Source: Tolypothrix sp. PCC 7712
GTDB taxonomy: Bacteria; Cyanobacteriota; Cyanobacteriia; Cyanobacteriales; Nostocaceae
Length of the DNA stretch: 64,000 bases
Direction of reading: 5' to 3'
NCBI RefSeq assembly: GCF_025860405.1
Contig: NZ_CP063785.1
Location: 7,751,390 to 7,815,389 of the forward strand
Numbering within the stretch: position 1 is the first letter of the stretch; the number at the start of each line of letters is the position of its first letter. Positions 62,801 to 64,000 of the stretch are shown one piece after another. The notes below the pieces were generated by a model. That model saw only the letters and a list, made by a program, of their open reading frames with translations. It had not been told where the DNA came from and searched no databases. A program made the translations under genes and the position numbers.

Positions 62801-62995
62801 GTCTTTTTTAGGCGTTCCATTCGTTGCTGCGAATTTTTCTGCAGCGGAACGGATGCGTTCTGCCTCCGAATCTGAAATTGTACTGCTATGGCTTTTGACC
62901 GCGATATTGAGCTGGTCGCATATTGCTAATAGCTCTTTGTTATCCAAATTTAATTCCTTTGATAATTCATAGATTCTAACTTTGCCGTTGTTCAT
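59861..62995 (-). CDS. infB: Translation initiation factor IF-2
   Basis: 1044 residues, long as is normal in cyanobacteria. The N-terminal domain starts with KVRIYELSKELNLDNKELL (IF2-N) and is followed by a roughly 400-residue Pro/Lys/Glu-rich, disordered stretch. The GTPase domain has all boxes: GHVDHGKTTL (G1, near residue 545), the switch II DTPGHEAF, and NKID; then domains II to IV with the C-terminal fMet-tRNA-binding part (VGRGAVAGCYVQSGKLVRN..YECGIGIDKFHDWAEGDIIEAY). A strong ggggaagag Shine-Dalgarno precedes the ATG. It loads initiator tRNA on the 30S subunit. Gene order nusA-ylxR-infB is the standard one. Confidence 0.98.
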   Translation of the reverse strand: MNNGKVRIYELSKELNLDNKELLAICDQLNIAVKSHSSTISDSEAERIRSAAEKFAATNGTPKKDTGLNTHQANGPQAGSRNRPAPPPHKQQILEIRKPKILRNPNSNAPEASVTTNTPSALSEANPPSPPKPFATPVSPMQPTAPTRPVPRNQSETPQQPAVKNADTTPNAQPKEKIVGEKPEKPVSAKPRPEKPQKPQLVAPPARPVSEAPETEPLSQADKPILKRERPKRGEEEREQIKPRAAKPGTDPTAQPTPQKQARATPGPVKPEQRGNRAPGGAPFADSQRPSRPVRPSESVAAMPIATPPRPMQGGAGKAAATTTLDEAIPADILDLKRPTPPRPSKGGKKWQEEEIIDEIKEKSGKAGVKGKRVKPLLDDDFEEDDLLDEEGLEIPATIQVSLSIARPPKPKATRPTQQPAIAVASPTTRGKKSAATNRDQNRRQEVETKRERPEKLVVTGPMTVQELADALAIADTEIVKILFLKGMAVSITQNLDVPTITLICNDLEVAVETAEPEAEARKVTEMLDLADMENLHRRPPVVTIMGHVDHGKTTLLDSIRKTKVAAGEAGGITQHIGAYHVDIEHEGKPQQIVFLDTPGHEAFTAMRARGARVTDIAVLVVAADDGVRPQTIEAISHAQAAGVPIVVAINKIDKEGAQPERVKQELTNYGLTAEDWGGETIMVPVSAIKGENLDTLLEMILLVAEVAELSANPDRAAKGTVIEAHLDKAKGAVATLLIQNGTLHVGDMLVAGSAFGKVRAMVDDRGRRVDIASPSFAVEVLGLSDVPAAGDDFEAFENEKEARALASDRADKQRQSRLLQGRVTLTTLSAQAQEGELKELNLILKADVQGSVEAIVGSLRQIPQNEVQIRMLLATAGEITETDIDLAAASNAVIIGFNTTYASGARQAADEAGVDVREYNIIYKLLEDIQGALEGLLEPELVEEPLGQTEVRAVFPVGRGAVAGCYVQSGKLVRNCKVRVRRGNKVIYEGVLDSLKRMKEDAREVNAGYECGIGIDKFHDWAEGDIIEAYQMVTKRRTLTMTK

Positions 62996-63470
62996 CCACT
63001 CTTCCCCTTTAATTTACAGTTTTAGCGGATGGTTGCCTGGTTTGTGACATCTCCATCCTTTGACTACTGTTTTTTGGTTGCCGTTTAGATTTTGTCGGTG
63101 CCTCCAATCAGGAAAGAGAGATGTCTCGGTTCATTGCTGGCATCCCCACCAGTAATCATGATGTCTGGGCACCCATAAAAGCTTTTTAAATAAAAAATCT
63201 TTATAGGTGCTCTGGATGCCGAACTGCGCTTGAGCGCTACCAGGTTGCCATTTTGTAGTTTTTTGTTTTGCTGATTCTGAGTCTTCCACAACACAATCGA
63301 GTAAAACTTGTTGGGAGTATTACTTCGTCTCTCTTAATTGTAAAAGAGGCGTTTGTCAACTACACCCATTTACTATTTTGACACTAACCCCAGCAATCAA
63401 CAGAGACTGTGTTACTAGCGCTAGTTCGGCTTCTGGCACAATTACTCTAGGGATTACCGTCACAAATTTC
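62996..63470 (-). other. Spacer between ylxR and infB
   Basis: 475 bp, longer than is usual inside this operon. A 69-codon frame is open at 63085-63294 but has no known domain and no ribosome site, so it is left out. There is room for a second promoter for infB. Confidence 0.45.
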
Positions 63471-63746
63471 TTAAATTAAAATTTGATTTTGGGTATTGCT
63501 ATTGGCTAGACGCTGCCACAATGTTTGATACAGTGTTTCTGGCACTGTTGCATGTAGCGATCGCCCTAGTCGATTTTTTTTCTGAGCGGCTTGCAAGCAG
63601 CTCGTCTGTGGACAGATGTAAGCAGAACGCCCCATGCCCTCATCTAATTGTACCTTTCCCGATGGAAAGACGCGGACAATCCGCCAAAACTCTTCTTTTA
63701 AGCCTACTTGGCGGCAACTCACACAACGCCGATAATTCGGTTTCAT
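63471..63746 (-). CDS. ylxR: YlxR/RnpM-family RNA-binding protein
   Basis: 91 residues. YlxR (DUF448): RRCVSCRQVGLKEEFWRIVRVFPSGKVQLDEGMGRSAYICPQTSCLQAAQKKNRLGRSLHATVP, with the two CxxC-like cysteine pairs and the GRSAYICP motif that marks the family. In Bacillus a relative (RnpM) binds RNase P RNA. The position between nusA and infB is the conserved one. Confidence 0.95.
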   Translation of the reverse strand: MKPNYRRCVSCRQVGLKEEFWRIVRVFPSGKVQLDEGMGRSAYICPQTSCLQAAQKKNRLGRSLHATVPETLYQTLWQRLANSNTQNQILI

Positions 63747-63892
63747 GAATTTTTTGCTACCTCACCTCAGCAGTTTGGTTGAGCATAGATGCTTTAATCT
63801 TCTATTTTTGCTTATCCTAACCCTGAAATACGAAGCAATTATTAATACATCTTATCAAAGTGTTGTTACTTAAATAACTGGATGTTAATAAA

Positions 63893-64000
63893 CTACTCGT
63901 CATCGTTATGGTCAAAAGAGTCATCATCTAATTCTAAGTCTTCTTGATTGCTATCTTCTAGTTCTGGTAGATCGGATTCATCCTCATCTTCATATTCATA
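63893..64000 (-). CDS. nusA: NusA, C-terminal end (partial)
   Basis: 35 codons before a TAG at 63893-63895: YEYEDEDESDLPELEDSNQE, then DLELDDDSFDHNDDE, an acidic tail. The frame is open to the window edge, and the gene continues beyond it. Identity rests on the neighbours (the operon order nusA-ylxR-infB) and on the acidic tail typical of cyanobacterial NusA; the fragment alone would not prove it. Confidence 0.75.
   Translation of the reverse strand, partial: YEYEDEDESDLPELEDSNQEDLELDDDSFDHNDDE

Noticed and set aside
63085..63294. 69-codon frame between ylxR and infB
   Set aside because: Not a known member of this operon, no ribosome site; likely leader or spacer.

Overview
The window comes from a filamentous, heterocyst-forming cyanobacterium of the Nostoc/Calothrix/Tolypothrix kind. 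The best evidence is a full-length hetR (26677-27576) and, 10 kb away, a patX-type inhibitor peptide gene with an RGSGR motif (16638-16874). Supporting signs are abundant HIP1 octamers (GCGATCGC), 7-bp 'ccccaat/ccccagt' tandem repeats between genes, SasA, Ycf23, a CRR7-like NDH-1 protein and PEP-CTERM and SLH surface proteins. No plasmid, prophage or complete insertion sequence is visible. The mobile DNA is short, non-coding and MITE-like.

Layout. 1-6.6 kb: the end of a DegT/DnrJ aminotransferase, Ycf23, a zinc-finger/HTH/nuclease protein, a 42-bp tandem repeat, a two-domain DUF305 lipoprotein and a Ser/Thr kinase with WD40 repeats. 7-13.8 kb: a STAND NTPase (NB-ARC plus 14 WD40 repeats) followed by an exported TPR-CHAT protein; with the kinase they form a signalling or conflict-type cluster. 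14-23 kb: an XRE regulator, a polysaccharide deacetylase, patX, an FAD oxidoreductase, a MITE-truncated HTH protein, a GNAT enzyme, a zinc alcohol dehydrogenase and a PiT phosphate transporter whose loop has been filled by intergenic 7-mer repeats. 23-34 kb: a coiled-coil/EamA transporter, a 1.1-kb leader region and hetR, a cysteine-rich exported protein, rpsD, moaA, an MlaE permease and a carotenoid-type FAD oxidoreductase. 34-40.5 kb: a small zinc-ribbon ORF with its own hairpin terminator, an rtcB remnant split by a MITE, Uma2, a BrkB/DUF4112/hydrolase operon, DUF2854 and CRR7. 41.7-51 kb: a REC-GGDEF protein, sasA, a secreted protein, three exopolysaccharide-type glycosyltransferases and an SLH lipoprotein. 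51-64 kb: a GDSL esterase with PEP-CTERM, a class II aldolase, an M42 peptidase, tRNA-Thr(CGT), a beta-helix SLH protein, then infB, ylxR and the 3' end of nusA in the usual order.

How the parts fit. PatX and HetR are inhibitor and target in heterocyst patterning, and patX has a TCCGGA box at a -35-like position, as known for HetR-dependent differentiation promoters. The clearest new observation is a family of short elements with TACCAATT ends and TAA/TTA flanks, present three times. Two copies lie inside genes, and conceptual removal of the element restores the reading frame in both cases: the C-terminus of an excisionase-like HTH protein and the C-terminus of RtcB. A second family with AGGACTTACGCAA ends has two full copies and one possible remnant. 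Several hairpin-rich intergenic regions, including one upstream of hetR, may be RNA or regulatory elements.

Limits: all family assignments come from reading the protein sequences from memory of the families; no database search was run.
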